A stretch of DNA of 64,000 bases from Paracoccaceae bacterium (GCA_024742835.1 JANSXS010000009.1:27486-91485); one strand, 5' to 3'; counted from the first letter of the stretch, positions 1 through 12,615 are shown. Numbers and translations: made by a program. The notes: a model not told the origin generated them from the letters alone.

Positions 1-467
1 CGGAAAACCTGATGATCGTGGATCTTCTGCGCAACGATATCAGCCGCATCTGCGAACCGGGCAGCGTGAAGGTGCCCGACCTGTTCCGGGTCGAGACCTA
101 CACGACGCTGCACCAGATGATTTCGCGCATCACGGGGCGCGTGGTACCGGGCACGCAATTGTCGGATATCTTTCGCGCGCTTTTCCCTTGTGGCTCGATC
201 ACCGGCGCGCCCAAGCTGCGCGCGATGCAGATCATCGCCGGGCAGGAGGCGGGCGCGCGCGATATCTATTGCGGCACCATCGGGTGGGCGGCACCCGACG
301 GGCGGTCGGAATTCAACGTGGCCATCCGCACGCTGCTGGCGGATCGGGGGGAAATCACGCTCAACATGGGGGGCGGCGTGGTTTATGACAGCACCGGTCC
401 GTCGGAATACGAAGAGGCGCTTTGGAAAGCCCGCTTTGCCCGTCAGCTTGTGCCGGTCTTCGTCTGA
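1..467 (+). CDS. pabB: Aminodeoxychorismate synthase component I, C-terminal part
   Basis: Partial gene entering from the left edge; reading frame starts at base 3. It is the C-terminal catalytic part of a chorismate-utilising enzyme of the anthranilate synthase I / PabB family. Visible family blocks are IVDLLRNDISRI, the LHQM.S.I.G segment, the PCGSITGAPK.RAM active-site block and the closing EYEEALWKA. PabB aminates chorismate to aminodeoxychorismate for folate. The DLLRNDI block and the short C-terminus favour PabB over TrpE, but the N-terminus is outside the window, so a bifunctional form or a related menaquinone/salicylate enzyme cannot be fully excluded. Confidence 0.82.
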   Translation, partial: ENLMIVDLLRNDISRICEPGSVKVPDLFRVETYTTLHQMISRITGRVVPGTQLSDIFRALFPCGSITGAPKLRAMQIIAGQEAGARDIYCGTIGWAAPDGRSEFNVAIRTLLADRGEITLNMGGGVVYDSTGPSEYEEALWKARFARQLVPVFV

Positions 468-470
468 TCG

Positions 471-1703
471 CTATTCGGCAGCGTGGCGCATGTCCCCGGC
501 CGCCTCGGGCGCATAAAGGTAATCGCGCGTCAGCGGTACGTTGACCTGCTTCGGGGCAAGCTGGAACTGGAATACCACCTGTCTGTTGAACCGAAAGGTC
601 TGTTCACAGGCGACAAGGTAATAGCGCCACATCCGGCAGAAACGGTCGTCATAAAGCGTGCGGGCGGCGTCGATATTGGCCATGAACCTGTCATGCCAGT
701 GCCGCAGCGTTTCGGCGTAATGCAGGCGCCAGACCTCGACATCGGTGGTGTGGATGTGCTGCTCCTCGATAGCGCGCAGCGCCTCTGACATCGACGGGAC
801 GTAACCGCCGGGAAAGATATATTTTGCGATCCATGGGCTGGTGGTGCCGGGCGGCTCGCACCGTCCGATCGTGTGGACAAGCGCGATCCCGTCGTCATGC
901 AGCCGCGCGCGGACATTGCGAAAGTATTCGCGGTAATGCGGCACGCCGACATGCTCGAACATGCCCACGGACACGATCCTGTCAAAGGTGCCGGTCACGT
1001 CACGGTAATCCATCAGCCTGAACCGGGCCTTGCCCGCCAGCCCCGCCTTTTCGGCCCGCGCGCAGGCCAGGCTGTGCTGTTCGCGCGACAGCGTCACACC
1101 CAGCACCTCGGCGCCATAATCGCGCGCCAGCGTCAGGCCCATGCCGCCCCAACCACAGCCGATATCCAGCACCTTCATGCCCGGCTCGATCAGCAGCTTG
1201 CGCGCGATATGGTGTTTCTTGGCCTCTTGCGCTTCTTCCAGCGTCATGTCGGGCCGCGCGAAATAGGCGCAGGAATATTGCCGGTCCGCGTCAAGAAAAA
1301 GATCGTAAAGCGCGCCCGACAGATCATAGTGATGGGCCACGTTCCTGCGCGACCGGGGCGCGGGGTTGAACTGTTGCAGGCAGCGCCCCAGATGCCGCAA
1401 CGCCACCATAGGGCGACGAAACCAAGGCAGCCCGGCTTGGGCCATATTGTGGATGGCCAGCCCCAGAAACCCGTGCAGGTCATCGTTCTCGATGCTCAGC
1501 CGCCCATCCATATAGGCCTCGCCCACCGCCATGTCCGGGGACACCACGATCCGGCGCGCAAGGGCGGGATCATGCAGCGTCACCGCCACGCGGGGTGTAT
1601 TGCCATTGCCATATGCGCGGATCGTGCCGTCGGGAAAGGCGACGCGCAAATCGCCCTTATTGAACAAATGCGACAGGTAGGCATCCAGAATGCTGTTCCA
1701 CAT
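471..1703 (-). CDS. cfa: Cyclopropane-fatty-acyl-phospholipid synthase family methyltransferase
   Basis: A 410-residue SAM-dependent methyltransferase of the CFA synthase family, acting on unsaturated acyl chains of membrane phospholipids. The SAM-binding motif VLDIGCGWGGMGLTLARDYG lies in the middle, preceded by the family segment CAYF.RPDMTLEEAQ..K, and the C-terminal half has the W.LHY..TL..W motif. The start is set at MWNSILDAY; the frame stays open far upstream, but that part is antisense to aspS. Convergent with pabB (3 bases between stops) and divergent from aspS. A methyltransferase making other modified lipids is possible, since Rhodobacterales often carry several Cfa paralogues. Confidence 0.85.
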   Translation of the reverse strand: MWNSILDAYLSHLFNKGDLRVAFPDGTIRAYGNGNTPRVAVTLHDPALARRIVVSPDMAVGEAYMDGRLSIENDDLHGFLGLAIHNMAQAGLPWFRRPMVALRHLGRCLQQFNPAPRSRRNVAHHYDLSGALYDLFLDADRQYSCAYFARPDMTLEEAQEAKKHHIARKLLIEPGMKVLDIGCGWGGMGLTLARDYGAEVLGVTLSREQHSLACARAEKAGLAGKARFRLMDYRDVTGTFDRIVSVGMFEHVGVPHYREYFRNVRARLHDDGIALVHTIGRCEPPGTTSPWIAKYIFPGGYVPSMSEALRAIEEQHIHTTDVEVWRLHYAETLRHWHDRFMANIDAARTLYDDRFCRMWRYYLVACEQTFRFNRQVVFQFQLAPKQVNVPLTRDYLYAPEAAGDMRHAAE

Positions 1704-1949
1704 GATTTCACCCCCATTGTGACGCGCCACCCGCGCGCAAAGGACATGATGCGAAACCCGCCTGATGACCGGAATGTTCCCGGTTTCCTGCTCGACCTTT
1801 CCAAGTTTTCTGAAAATTGGCTGTTTTGTAAATGTTTTTGCGGTGCTCTTTGGCTTCGTGGCGGCTTGTTGCCTTGACTTTGGGCGCTTGCCAATGTGTA
1901 TCGGCGCGGACCGTGAAACGCGCCGGGCCCCGCGCCCAGAGAGGACGAC
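1704..1949. promoter_or_regulatory. Divergent cfa/aspS intergenic region with putative aspS promoter
   Basis: 246 bases between divergent genes. The best promoter on the plus strand is TTGACT (1874-1879), a 17-base spacer and TGTATC (1897-1902), about 50 bases ahead of aspS. The stretch around 1800-1845 is AT-rich with an imperfect dyad (ccaag.tttt / aaaattgg) and could hold the cfa promoter. No classical aminoacyl-tRNA T-box is visible, as expected for a proteobacterium. Confidence 0.4.
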
Positions 1950-3728
1950 ATGCACGCATATCGCAGCCACACTTGCGCCGAGCTTACCAAATCCAATGTC
2001 GGGGACACCGTCCGCCTGTCGGGCTGGGTCCACCGTATCCGCGATCATGGCGGCGTTCTGTTCGTCGATCTGCGCGATCATTACGGGATGACGCAGGTTC
2101 TGTGCGATCCTGACAGCCCGGTGTTCGCCGATGTGGAAAAGCTGCGCAGCGAATGGTGCGTGCGCATCGACGGCGAGGTGAAGGCGCGCGATGAAAGCCT
2201 TGTGAACCCCAAGATCGTGACCGGCGAGATCGAGGTGTTCATCCGCGACATGGAAGTGCTTGGCGCGTCGAACGAATTGCCGCTGATGGTGTTCGGCGAT
2301 CAGGAATATCCGGAAGAAACCCGCCTGCGCTATCGCTATCTCGACCTGCGCCGCGAGGCGATGCAGGACAACATGAAACTGCGTTCCGACGTGGTGGCAA
2401 GCATCCGCAAGCGTATGTGGGATATCGGCTTTCGCGAATACCAGACGCCGATCATCACCGCCTCCTCGCCCGAGGGCGCGCGCGATTTTCTGGTGCCGTC
2501 GCGCCTGCATCCGGGCAAGTTCTACGCGCTGCCGCAAGCCCCGCAGCAGTTCAAGCAGCTCATCATGGTGTCTGGCTTTGACAAGTATTTCCAGATCGCG
2601 CCATGCTTTCGCGACGAAGACCCGCGCGCAGACCGGTCGCCCACCGATTTCTACCAGCTTGATCTGGAAATGAGCTTTGTCGAGCAGCAGGACGTGTTCG
2701 ACACGATCCAGCCGGTGGTCAAGGGCCTGTTCGACGAGTTCGGCGGGGGCAAGGCCGTGGACGAGCAATGGCCGCAGATCAGCTATCGCGATGCCGCACT
2801 TTGGTACGGCACCGACAAGCCCGACCTGCGCAACCCGATCAAGATGCAGGACGTGTCCGAGCATTTCCGGGGCAGCGGCTTTGCCATCTTCGCCAAGCTG
2901 CTGGAACAGGACGCCACAGAAATCCGCGACATCCCCGCGCCAAAGGGCGGCAGCCGCAAGTTTTGCGACCGCATGAACGCTTTCGCCCAGAAAGAGGGCT
3001 TGCCGGGGATGGGGTATATTTTCTGGCGTGATCAGGGCGACGGCATGGAAGCCGCCGGCCCATTGGCCAAGAATATCGGCCCCGAGCGCACCGAGGCGAT
3101 CCGGCAGCAGCTTGGTCTTGGCGTGGGCGACGCGGCGTTCTTCCTTGGTGGCAAGCCGCAGGCGTTCGAGCGGGTGGCGGCGCGCGCGCGTGTCACCATC
3201 GGCGAGGAATTGGGCCTGACGGATGAAAACCGTTTCGCCTTTGCCTGGATCGTGGATTTCCCGATGTACGAGGCGGACGAGGAAACGGGCGAGATCGACT
3301 TCTCCCACAACCCGTTTTCCATGCCGCAGGGCGGTGTGGAGGCGCTTCAGGGCAATCCGCTCGACGTGTTGGGCTATCAGTACGACCTGAGCTGCAATGG
3401 CTACGAGCTGATTTCGGGTGCGATCCGGAACCACAAGCTGGAAACCATGATCAAGACGTTCGAGCTGGCAGGCTATGACGAGGCCGAGGTCCACAAGCGG
3501 TTCGGCGGTATGGTGGGCGCGTTCCAATACGGCGCGCCGCCGCATGGTGGCTGCGCGGCGGGCATCGACCGGATCGTGATGCTGCTGGCGGGTACGTCGA
3601 ACATCCGCGAGGTCATCATGTTTCCGATGAATCAGCGGGCGGAAGACCTGATGATGAACGCCCCCAGCGATCCGACCCCGGATCAGCTTATGGAACTGGG
3701 GCTGCGCGTCATTCCGCAAGAGGACTAA
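1950..3728 (+). CDS. aspS: Aspartyl-tRNA synthetase
   Basis: A 592-residue class II synthetase that charges tRNA-Asp (and, in organisms lacking AsnRS, often tRNA-Asn). In order: N-terminal OB-fold anticodon-binding domain (about 1-140, with [20 protein letters not shown]), catalytic core with motif 2 region [21 protein letters not shown], the bacterial GAD insertion (about 280-410), and motif 3 [11 protein letters not shown] near the C-terminus. Length and domain order match the bacterial type. The ATG at 1950 follows a GAGAGGA ribosome site. Confidence 0.97.
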   Translation: MHAYRSHTCAELTKSNVGDTVRLSGWVHRIRDHGGVLFVDLRDHYGMTQVLCDPDSPVFADVEKLRSEWCVRIDGEVKARDESLVNPKIVTGEIEVFIRDMEVLGASNELPLMVFGDQEYPEETRLRYRYLDLRREAMQDNMKLRSDVVASIRKRMWDIGFREYQTPIITASSPEGARDFLVPSRLHPGKFYALPQAPQQFKQLIMVSGFDKYFQIAPCFRDEDPRADRSPTDFYQLDLEMSFVEQQDVFDTIQPVVKGLFDEFGGGKAVDEQWPQISYRDAALWYGTDKPDLRNPIKMQDVSEHFRGSGFAIFAKLLEQDATEIRDIPAPKGGSRKFCDRMNAFAQKEGLPGMGYIFWRDQGDGMEAAGPLAKNIGPERTEAIRQQLGLGVGDAAFFLGGKPQAFERVAARARVTIGEELGLTDENRFAFAWIVDFPMYEADEETGEIDFSHNPFSMPQGGVEALQGNPLDVLGYQYDLSCNGYELISGAIRNHKLETMIKTFELAGYDEAEVHKRFGGMVGAFQYGAPPHGGCAAGIDRIVMLLAGTSNIREVIMFPMNQRAEDLMMNAPSDPTPDQLMELGLRVIPQED

Positions 3729-3837
3729 AGCGAACCGGTGGCGATGGCGAAACCATGCCGGGCCGGAAACGAAAGATGTGGTCGCGCGCGTAATATGATA
3801 GTATGCGCGTGTCTCTTTCGTATTTCGAGGGCTGTTC

Positions 3838-5220
3838 ATGCGTTTCGATCCCCAGCGGGCCGCCATCCGGTTTGGCTGTGGCCTGTCCCCGAAAATTGCG
3901 CCGCCATCGTCCGTTGCCGCGACGCTGGCGCTTTTGCAGGGGGCGGATAACGCCGCCGCTGACTTTCCGATCCCCGGTTTCGAGCAGACCCGCACCGCAC
4001 TGCTTGAGATACGGCAGGCCCGGCGCGGCATCCGCAAGGCCCCTACAGACGCAGAGCGCGATGCGGCGCGCAAATACCAGCGCCAGCTTCGCCGCAAGCT
4101 GCGTGCCGACGCGGTGGGCTGGTTCCGGCAGGGGCTTTTGCGCCGCGCCTTCACCGAGGACGGCTTTCGCGAAAGATTGACCTTTTTCTGGGCCGATCAC
4201 TTTACCGCCAAGGGCGACAGCGCCCGCTCCCGTGATGGCGTGATGCCCTATGTCGAAGAGGCGATTCGCCCGCATGTGGCGGGACGTTTTGCCGATATGC
4301 TCAAATCCGTGGTGACCCACCCGGTCATGCTGGATTACCTCGACCAGATCCGGTCGGTCGGTCCGAACAGTGATTTTGCGCAAAAGCGCCAGCGCAATGA
4401 GGGTGTGAACGAAAATTTCGCCCGCGAGCTTCTGGAACTGCACATCATGGGTGCGGATGGCCCCCATACCCAAGCTGACATTCGCCAAATGGCCAAGCTG
4501 TTGACGGGCCTGCATTTCGATCTCAAACGCGGGTTCACCTTTCGTGGTGAACGCGCAGAGCCGGGTGCCGAAACCGTTCTTGGCCAAAGCTATGGGGGCG
4601 GGCCGCCCCGGCTGGCCGATATATTCGATGCGCTGGAGCATTTGGTCCGACATCCCGCAACCGCTCGGCATATCGCGCGAAAGCTGGCGGTGCATTTCGT
4701 CTCTGACACGCCCGACACTGATCTGTTGGCCGATCTTGCAGCGGCCTTCACGCAGACCGAGGGAGATCTGATCGCCGTCTACGAGGTCTTGCTGAGCCAT
4801 CCCGCCGCTTGGCGGGACGGGCCGGGCAATGTCAAGCAACCGATTGATTTCATTGGGTCGTCACTGCGCGCGCTTGATCTTGTGCCGCGCCATGTGCCAA
4901 CGGGTGTGCGCGCTCTGCGGCGTGTCGCGCTTGGTCCGCTGACGCTGATGGGACAGGACTGGACCAATCCCGTCGGCCCCGACGGCTGGCCCGAAGCGGA
5001 TGCCGACTGGATCACGCCGCAGCGCATGGCCGCGCGCATTCACTGGGCCATGAGCGCGCCGTTTCTGCTGCGCCGCGTGTTGCCGGACCCACGCGATTTC
5101 GTGCAGGTCGCGCTTGGCGGTGCCGGGCGTGACGATCTGATCTTCGCGGCCCGCGCCGCCGAAACCCGCGCCGAGGGTATCGGCATCATTCTCGCCTCAC
5201 CGCAGTTTCAGCGTACATGA
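3838..5220 (+). CDS. DUF1800 family protein
   Basis: A 460-residue protein with the DUF1800 signature NENFARELLELHIMG followed by TQADIRQMAKLLTG. The biochemical role of the family is not established; it is almost always paired with a DUF1501 protein, and some members are induced during polymer degradation or sit in the periplasm. No clear signal peptide is visible in the first 30 residues (MRFDPQRAAIRFGCGLSP...). It overlaps the next gene by ATGA (5217-5220), so the two are co-translated. Confidence 0.85.
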   Translation: MRFDPQRAAIRFGCGLSPKIAPPSSVAATLALLQGADNAAADFPIPGFEQTRTALLEIRQARRGIRKAPTDAERDAARKYQRQLRRKLRADAVGWFRQGLLRRAFTEDGFRERLTFFWADHFTAKGDSARSRDGVMPYVEEAIRPHVAGRFADMLKSVVTHPVMLDYLDQIRSVGPNSDFAQKRQRNEGVNENFARELLELHIMGADGPHTQADIRQMAKLLTGLHFDLKRGFTFRGERAEPGAETVLGQSYGGGPPRLADIFDALEHLVRHPATARHIARKLAVHFVSDTPDTDLLADLAAAFTQTEGDLIAVYEVLLSHPAAWRDGPGNVKQPIDFIGSSLRALDLVPRHVPTGVRALRRVALGPLTLMGQDWTNPVGPDGWPEADADWITPQRMAARIHWAMSAPFLLRRVLPDPRDFVQVALGGAGRDDLIFAARAAETRAEGIGIILASPQFQRT

Positions 5221-6467
5221 CAAGGACAGCCAAGATGGCATCCGCTTCCCCCCTTTCCCGCCGCGCCCTGATGACCCGCAGCCTCGCCCTGGGGTGTTCG
5301 CTGGCGGCAAGCCCGCTGATCACGCCGGTCACCATGGCCAGTGCGCCCTGGGATGGGCGGCTGGTGGTGATCATCCTGCGCGGGGCGATGGATGGGCTGG
5401 ATGCGGTGCGTCCCGTGGGCGACCCGGCCTTCGCGGCCCTGCGACCGGACGTGACCGGCGATGCCCCCGATCTGGACGGGTTCTTTGCGCTGAACCCCGC
5501 GCTGACCGGGCTGATGCCGCTTTGGCGCGCCGGAGAGATGGGTTTTGTTCATGCGGTTTCGACGCCCTATCGCGATAAGCGCAGCCATTTTGACGGGCAG
5601 GACATTCTGGAGGCAGGCTCCGGCACGGACATCGCGGGCCGTCTGCGCGATGGCTGGCTCAACCGCCTGTTGCAGGAAATGCCGGGCATCGAAAGCGACA
5701 CCGCCTATGCGGTTGGTCGGGGGGATATGCTTTTGCTCAAGGGGGCGGCGGAGGTTGCCAACTGGGCCCCTGATTCCGCGCTTGCGCTTAGTCCGCAGGC
5801 GCAACGCCTGCTGGATCTCGTGATGCATGACGACCCGCTTTTCCGCGACGCCATGACCGAGGCGATAGAGCTTTCGCAGGGTCGGATCGACGCGCTGACC
5901 GGCGGCGAGGATCTGGACAACGCGACGATGATGAACACGATGCAGGATATGATGCGCCCAAAACGTGGGGCTGACAGCGCCGAGACCATCGCAGCTTTTG
6001 CTGCGGAACGGTTGCGCGGTGACAGCCGGATCGCGGCCTTTTCGCTCTTGGGGTTTGACACCCACGCGCGGCAAACGGTGCAATTGCCCCGCGCCCTGGA
6101 CCGCTTGCAGACGGCGATCATGACCTTGCGGCGGGATCTGGGGGAAGTCTGGCAAAAGACGGCTATCGTTGCGATGACAGAATTCGGGCGCACCGCGCGC
6201 GTCAACGGAACCAGCGGCACGGATCATGGCACGGGTGGCGCGATGATCCTTGCCGGTGGGGCCTTGCGCGGCGGTCGGGTTCTGGGCGCATGGCCGGGCC
6301 TGACAGAGGCGGATCTGTATCAGCGGCGCGATCTGATGCCGACGCGCGATGTGCGGGCCTATGCGGGCTGGATCATGCGCGACCTGTTTCAGCTGTCTCC
6401 GGATGTGATCGAGCGCACGGTTTTTCCGGGTGTGGATCTGGGGGCGGACCCACGCCTGATCCTGTAA
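5217..6467 (+). CDS. DUF1501 family protein, TAT-exported
   Basis: A 416-residue protein. The N-terminus SPLSRRALMTRSLALGCSLAAS is a twin-arginine signal (SRRALM), so the mature protein is probably periplasmic. The body shows DUF1501 / alkaline-phosphatase-superfamily-like hallmarks: VVIILRGAMDGLDAV, SHFDGQDILEAG and, near the end, DHGTGGAMILAGG. The family is widespread and has no agreed substrate. Co-translated with the DUF1800 partner, which probably acts with it. Confidence 0.85.
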   Translation: MTRTAKMASASPLSRRALMTRSLALGCSLAASPLITPVTMASAPWDGRLVVIILRGAMDGLDAVRPVGDPAFAALRPDVTGDAPDLDGFFALNPALTGLMPLWRAGEMGFVHAVSTPYRDKRSHFDGQDILEAGSGTDIAGRLRDGWLNRLLQEMPGIESDTAYAVGRGDMLLLKGAAEVANWAPDSALALSPQAQRLLDLVMHDDPLFRDAMTEAIELSQGRIDALTGGEDLDNATMMNTMQDMMRPKRGADSAETIAAFAAERLRGDSRIAAFSLLGFDTHARQTVQLPRALDRLQTAIMTLRRDLGEVWQKTAIVAMTEFGRTARVNGTSGTDHGTGGAMILAGGALRGGRVLGAWPGLTEADLYQRRDLMPTRDVRAYAGWIMRDLFQLSPDVIERTVFPGVDLGADPRLIL

Positions 6468-6515
6468 CGGGGGTGTCAATCGGCGCGCAGGGGGGCGGGG
6501 GCCACCGGCCCGCCG

Positions 6516-7232
6516 TCAGAGCGCGATTTGAGCCGTGATACGCTCCTGCACAAGTCGGCGCACCCGTGCGATGGCTTCGGCGCTGTTGCGCCCTTGGGTG
6601 CGATGCGTGGCAAGATCCTGTGCCGCCTCGGCCAGCACGTTGTCTTCCGCCGATCGCGCAACGCCGCGCAGGAATTGCGCCACGTAATCGAGAATTCGCT
6701 CGTCGCTGTCTTCTTCCAGAAGGGAGCCTGCATGGGTCATGTCGTCGCGATAGGCCATGCGATCCGGGATCACCGTGTCGTCGTAAAGAATCCGTGGTCC
6801 CAGCGGTTGCTGCGCCTCGGGCAACACCGCCAGAACGGCCTGTTGAAATTCCGCAAGGCTGGCCATCGGTTTGGTCAGGAAACCGTCGGCACCCGCCTGC
6901 CTTGCATGTGCCTCGGTTTCGGGATCGCCGCTTAGCCCCAACAGCCCGCTGATCCGTGGTGTGGCCTCTGCAAGTTCGGCGATCAGATCCACGCCGGACC
7001 CATCGGGCAGGCCCATATCCACGATCACGACGGAGGGGCGATAAACCTGCAAATGCCGCCGCGCGGACCGAAGGCAATCGGCGCGCCGCACCCGCGCACC
7101 GCTGCGCAGGCAAATGAGCCGGATGGTTTCGCAGGTATAAAGGCTATCTTCGACTGCCAGAATGGTCAGACCCAGAAGCGGGCGGCGCGCCGTTGGCGTT
7201 TGCATTGGGAAATCGGTGTCGATGGCGGGCAT
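6516..7232 (-). CDS. Response regulator with uncharacterised helical C-terminus
   Basis: A 238-residue protein. Residues about 22-140 form a CheY-like receiver: acidic VEDS, phospho-acceptor Asp in VIVDMGLPDG, Ser switch in LSGD and Lys in LTKPM. The remaining 100 residues are predicted helical and match no DNA-binding or enzymatic output I recognise, so the output may be protein-protein. GGAG lies 7 bases upstream of the ATG. No histidine kinase is adjacent; the gene is convergent with DUF1501 and divergent from the epimerase. Confidence 0.8.
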   Translation of the reverse strand: MPAIDTDFPMQTPTARRPLLGLTILAVEDSLYTCETIRLICLRSGARVRRADCLRSARRHLQVYRPSVVIVDMGLPDGSGVDLIAELAEATPRISGLLGLSGDPETEAHARQAGADGFLTKPMASLAEFQQAVLAVLPEAQQPLGPRILYDDTVIPDRMAYRDDMTHAGSLLEEDSDERILDYVAQFLRGVARSAEDNVLAEAAQDLATHRTQGRNSAEAIARVRRLVQERITAQIAL

Positions 7233-7420
7233 TGCAAGTCTCCAACGGCTAAGGGACGTCTGTGGCCCGGAGCCTACGAATCCTTGCCTAACGAAGCGTT
7301 AAGCGGCAGCCGATGCGCGGCAGATCGACCGGGTGAGCGCGTCAAAGCGGGCCGCGCTCTTGTCTCAGGGCCGGCAAATCCCCATAAGAGATGGGACTTC
7401 ATCACACGGGACATCTTACC

Positions 7421-7824
<404 letters not shown>

Positions 7825-7825
<1 letters not shown>

Positions 7826-8115
7826 TGGGTATCGCCTCTGGTATTGTTCTTTTCATGGTCATCTGGTTCATGACGTTTCTATGCGTCCTGCCGATCCGCA
7901 TTCAAACACAGGGCGAGGCGGGCACGACCGTGGCCGGTACGCATCACGGCTCCCCCGAGCAACATCATCTGAGAAAGAAATTCATCATCACAACGGCCAT
8001 CGCCTTTGTGCTGTGGGTGATTTCGGCCACGATCATTCTGTCGGGATGGATCACCGTGCGCGATATAGATTATTTCGAACGAATGGGCCCGCGCAGCGAA
8101 GAACCTGCTGACTGA
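7825..8115 (+). CDS. DUF1467 family membrane protein
   Basis: A 96-residue inner-membrane protein with two hydrophobic helices (about 4-22 and 53-75) and the family segment IWFMTFLCVLPIRIQTQGE. Members of DUF1467 are short alphaproteobacterial proteins of unknown role. It overlaps mce by one base (TGATG), an arrangement I recall as common in this order, and is therefore translated with it. Confidence 0.85.
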
Positions 8116-8172
8116 CCGGGGCAAAGGTCGCCGGAGCGGGCCTTTGGCGTGGCTGCAAGGCGGATTTTAAAG

Positions 8173-8211
8173 GGATAACGCCGGGGGCGGGCAATGCACC
8201 CGGCGTTATCC
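8173..8211. terminator. Perfect 13-bp inverted repeat between DUF1467 and icd (bidirectional terminator)
   Basis: Arms ggataacgccggg (8173-8185) and cccggcgttatcc (8199-8211) are perfectly complementary around a 13-base loop. It sits between the convergent mce-DUF1467 and icd genes. On the minus strand the stem is followed by ctttaaaat, a weak T-rich tail, so it best serves icd; there is no T-tract on the plus side. Confidence 0.7.
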
Positions 8212-8217
8212 ATATCC

Positions 8218-10422
<2,205 letters not shown>

Positions 10423-10610
10423 CGGTGATCCCTTTCGATCAGGTTTCAAGTCGTGCGGCGCGGTCTCTGACGGGGTGTGTTTGGTCGTGTCCGGGGCGGC
10501 GAAAAGGGCGCGAATAAAGGCCCGCTGCGCCGCTTTTCCGGTTCGGATCAGGAATCGCGGTTGCCTGCGTCATAGCGGATCGGTTCCGGTCTGGAAAGAC
10601 CGTATGCGAC

Positions 10611-10620
10611 AGTATACCAA
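10611..10620 (-). promoter_or_regulatory. Putative extended -10 promoter for icd
   Basis: On the minus strand TTGGTATACT reads as TG-G-TATACT, an extended -10 element, about 190 bases upstream of the icd start. The -35 position is poor, which an extended -10 can tolerate. The long 5' leader also contains a small hairpin (cggtct / agaccg, GGAA loop, 10587-10602). Confidence 0.33.
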
Positions 10621-10623
10621 AAA

Positions 10624-11859
10624 TTATGCGCGGTGACGCTCTTCCGCCCGGACCGCCCGCATCAGCCACAATGCCAGCCCGACCAGCACCAGCGCCCCCA
10701 CCATCAGCGGCACCGGCGTGCCGTCAAAGGCAAGGCCGATGGGGGCGGCGAGCAGGATAGACGCCACGGTTGCCAGCCCGGTCGTCATGCTGGCGGCCAT
10801 GCCCGCGATATGGCCCAGCGGTTCCAGCGCCAGCGCGTTGAGATTGCCAAGCGTCAGCCCGACCTGAAAGAACACGCTCATCTGCCAGATGAAATAGACC
10901 GCAAAGGCCTGCCCGTCGGCAAGGCCCGTCAGAAACAGCATAAGGGCAATCCCCGTCAGCACGCATTCCACGGCAAGCGCGGTGTGAATCAGCTTGCGCA
11001 TCCCCAGCCGCATGACCAACGCCGCGTTCAAAAGGCTGCTGAAGGCTGCCCCAAGCGCAATGAGCGCGAACCAATAGGGAAACGCGTCGCCCCGGTCAAA
11101 GGTGATGTCCATGATCTGCTGTATCGAACTGATCGAGGCGAACAAAAGCCCCAAAGCCAGCGTTTGAACCGCCATCGCAAGCCGTACCATGCGAATGGCA
11201 AAGATTTCGCGCAGCCCCAGGGCCAGTGTCTGCATGGATATCGGCACGCGCCGGTCCGGGGCCAGCGGTTCGGGCAGGCGCAGCCCCATCCAGCCAGCAG
11301 AAACAAGCGCGAACAGGATGAAGGACCAGAAAATCCCGTGCCAGTCCGAGACGGCGATGATCGCGCTGCCCGCCATCGGGGCCACCGCGGGCACAAGCGT
11401 AAAGACCAGCATCACAAAGCTCATCAGCCGGGCCATTTCCCGCCCCGAGAACATGTCGCGGATAATCGCCACCGCCACCACCCGCGCCGCGGCGGCACCA
11501 AGCCCCTGTACGACCCGCGCCGCGATGAGCGTGTCCAGACCCGGCGCATAGACAGCCGCCAACGCGGCCACGGCATAAAGACAGCTTCCGGCCACGATAA
11601 CCGGCTTGCGCCCGAACCGGTCCGACAGGGGGCCGACAAAAAACGTTCCCACCCCCAGCCCAAGGATGAACGCGCCCACCACAAGCTGTGCGCGGTTGGG
11701 CGCGTCGGGTGAAAACTCTGCGCCGATGCCGGGCAGGGCAGGCAGCATCGCGTCGATGGAAAAGGCAACGGTGGCGACAAGCATGGCCATCATCGCCACG
11801 AATTCCACCCGTCCGGGTGGACGCGCGGTTTTCAGCGGGCGAGAGGCGGCGTCAGTCAT
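10624..11859 (-). CDS. Bcr/CflA-type multidrug efflux MFS transporter
   Basis: A 411-residue, roughly 12-helix drug:H+ antiporter-1 transporter. It has the MFS motif A segment FVGPLSDRFGRKPVIVAG after helix 2 and the drug-antiporter region VQGLGAAAARVVAVAIIRDMFSGREMARLMS. The family exports bicyclomycin, chloramphenicol-like drugs and related compounds; the substrate here is unknown. The start is MTDAASRPL at 11859; an upstream in-frame start would add an Arg-rich stretch without family support. Confidence 0.87.
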   Translation of the reverse strand: MTDAASRPLKTARPPGRVEFVAMMAMLVATVAFSIDAMLPALPGIGAEFSPDAPNRAQLVVGAFILGLGVGTFFVGPLSDRFGRKPVIVAGSCLYAVAALAAVYAPGLDTLIAARVVQGLGAAAARVVAVAIIRDMFSGREMARLMSFVMLVFTLVPAVAPMAGSAIIAVSDWHGIFWSFILFALVSAGWMGLRLPEPLAPDRRVPISMQTLALGLREIFAIRMVRLAMAVQTLALGLLFASISSIQQIMDITFDRGDAFPYWFALIALGAAFSSLLNAALVMRLGMRKLIHTALAVECVLTGIALMLFLTGLADGQAFAVYFIWQMSVFFQVGLTLGNLNALALEPLGHIAGMAASMTTGLATVASILLAAPIGLAFDGTPVPLMVGALVLVGLALWLMRAVRAEERHRA

Positions 11860-11964
11860 GGGGCGGGCGCTATCATGGCCCCGAACCCTGCGCCAGAGCC
11901 CGCGCCGCACGGTTCGGTTCCCATTGGCGCATAGCGAAATGTCGTGCCGGACGCCGCGTGCGTT

Positions 11965-12615
11965 TCAGACCTCTCCGTCCTGATCGAGCTTTGCGTTGAT
12001 CTCGTCGATGACCTTGATCCAGGTCTCGGGCAGCTGGCATCCGGGCACCGCATGTTTGCCCGCGACGATGAAACAGGGCACGCCGGTGATCCCCATCTTG
12101 CGGAACCCCGCATCCTTGTCCCGGATGCCTTGGGTATCCGCGTCAGAGCCAAGCAGCTTGAGCACCACCGCCGCATCCATGCCCGCGCTATCCGCGATAT
12201 CTGCCAGCACCTCGTGCGAACCGATATCGCGGCCTTCCTCGAAATAGGCCCGGAAGAGGGACATCGCGACCACCATCTGCCGATCCTCGATCCCCGCCCA
12301 ATGGATCAGGCGGTGCGCATCCAGCGTATTGGGTGTCCGCTTGATGCCCTCGAAATCAATCGCAAGGCCCGCCGCCTCGGCCTGTTGCACGACTGGCATA
12401 TAGGCCTGCACCGCGCCCTCCTTGCCGCCGAACTTCGCCTCAAGATAGGCGCGCCGGTCCATGCCTTCGCGCGGCATGTCGGGGTTAAGCTGATAGGGGT
12501 GCCACTCGATCTCGAACGGGTGGCGCGGGCGCTCCCCTATGGCCTTGTCCAGATACGCCTTGCCGATATAGCACCACGGGCAGACCGGGTCGGAGATGAT
12601 GTCAAGTTTTACCAT
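11965..12615 (-). CDS. DsbA/FrnE-family thiol oxidoreductase
   Basis: A 216-residue thioredoxin-fold protein of the DsbA family, FrnE-like branch. The CPWC redox centre is in ISDPVCPWCYIGKAYLDKA, and the cis-Pro loop is GITGVPCFIVAGK. There is no signal peptide, so it is cytoplasmic. Related proteins are disulfide isomerases in oxidative-stress tolerance or polyketide isomerases. Its start overlaps the end of the upstream acyl-CoA ligase by 14 bases, so the two are likely co-translated. Confidence 0.88.
   Translation of the reverse strand: MVKLDIISDPVCPWCYIGKAYLDKAIGERPRHPFEIEWHPYQLNPDMPREGMDRRAYLEAKFGGKEGAVQAYMPVVQQAEAAGLAIDFEGIKRTPNTLDAHRLIHWAGIEDRQMVVAMSLFRAYFEEGRDIGSHEVLADIADSAGMDAAVVLKLLGSDADTQGIRDKDAGFRKMGITGVPCFIVAGKHAVPGCQLPETWIKVIDEINAKLDQDGEV

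Noticed and set aside
1704..4154. Long minus-strand open frame continuing upstream of cfa, antisense to aspS
   Set aside because: High GC keeps antisense frames open; the sequence is His/Arg-rich, matches no family, and cfa has a natural start at 1703.
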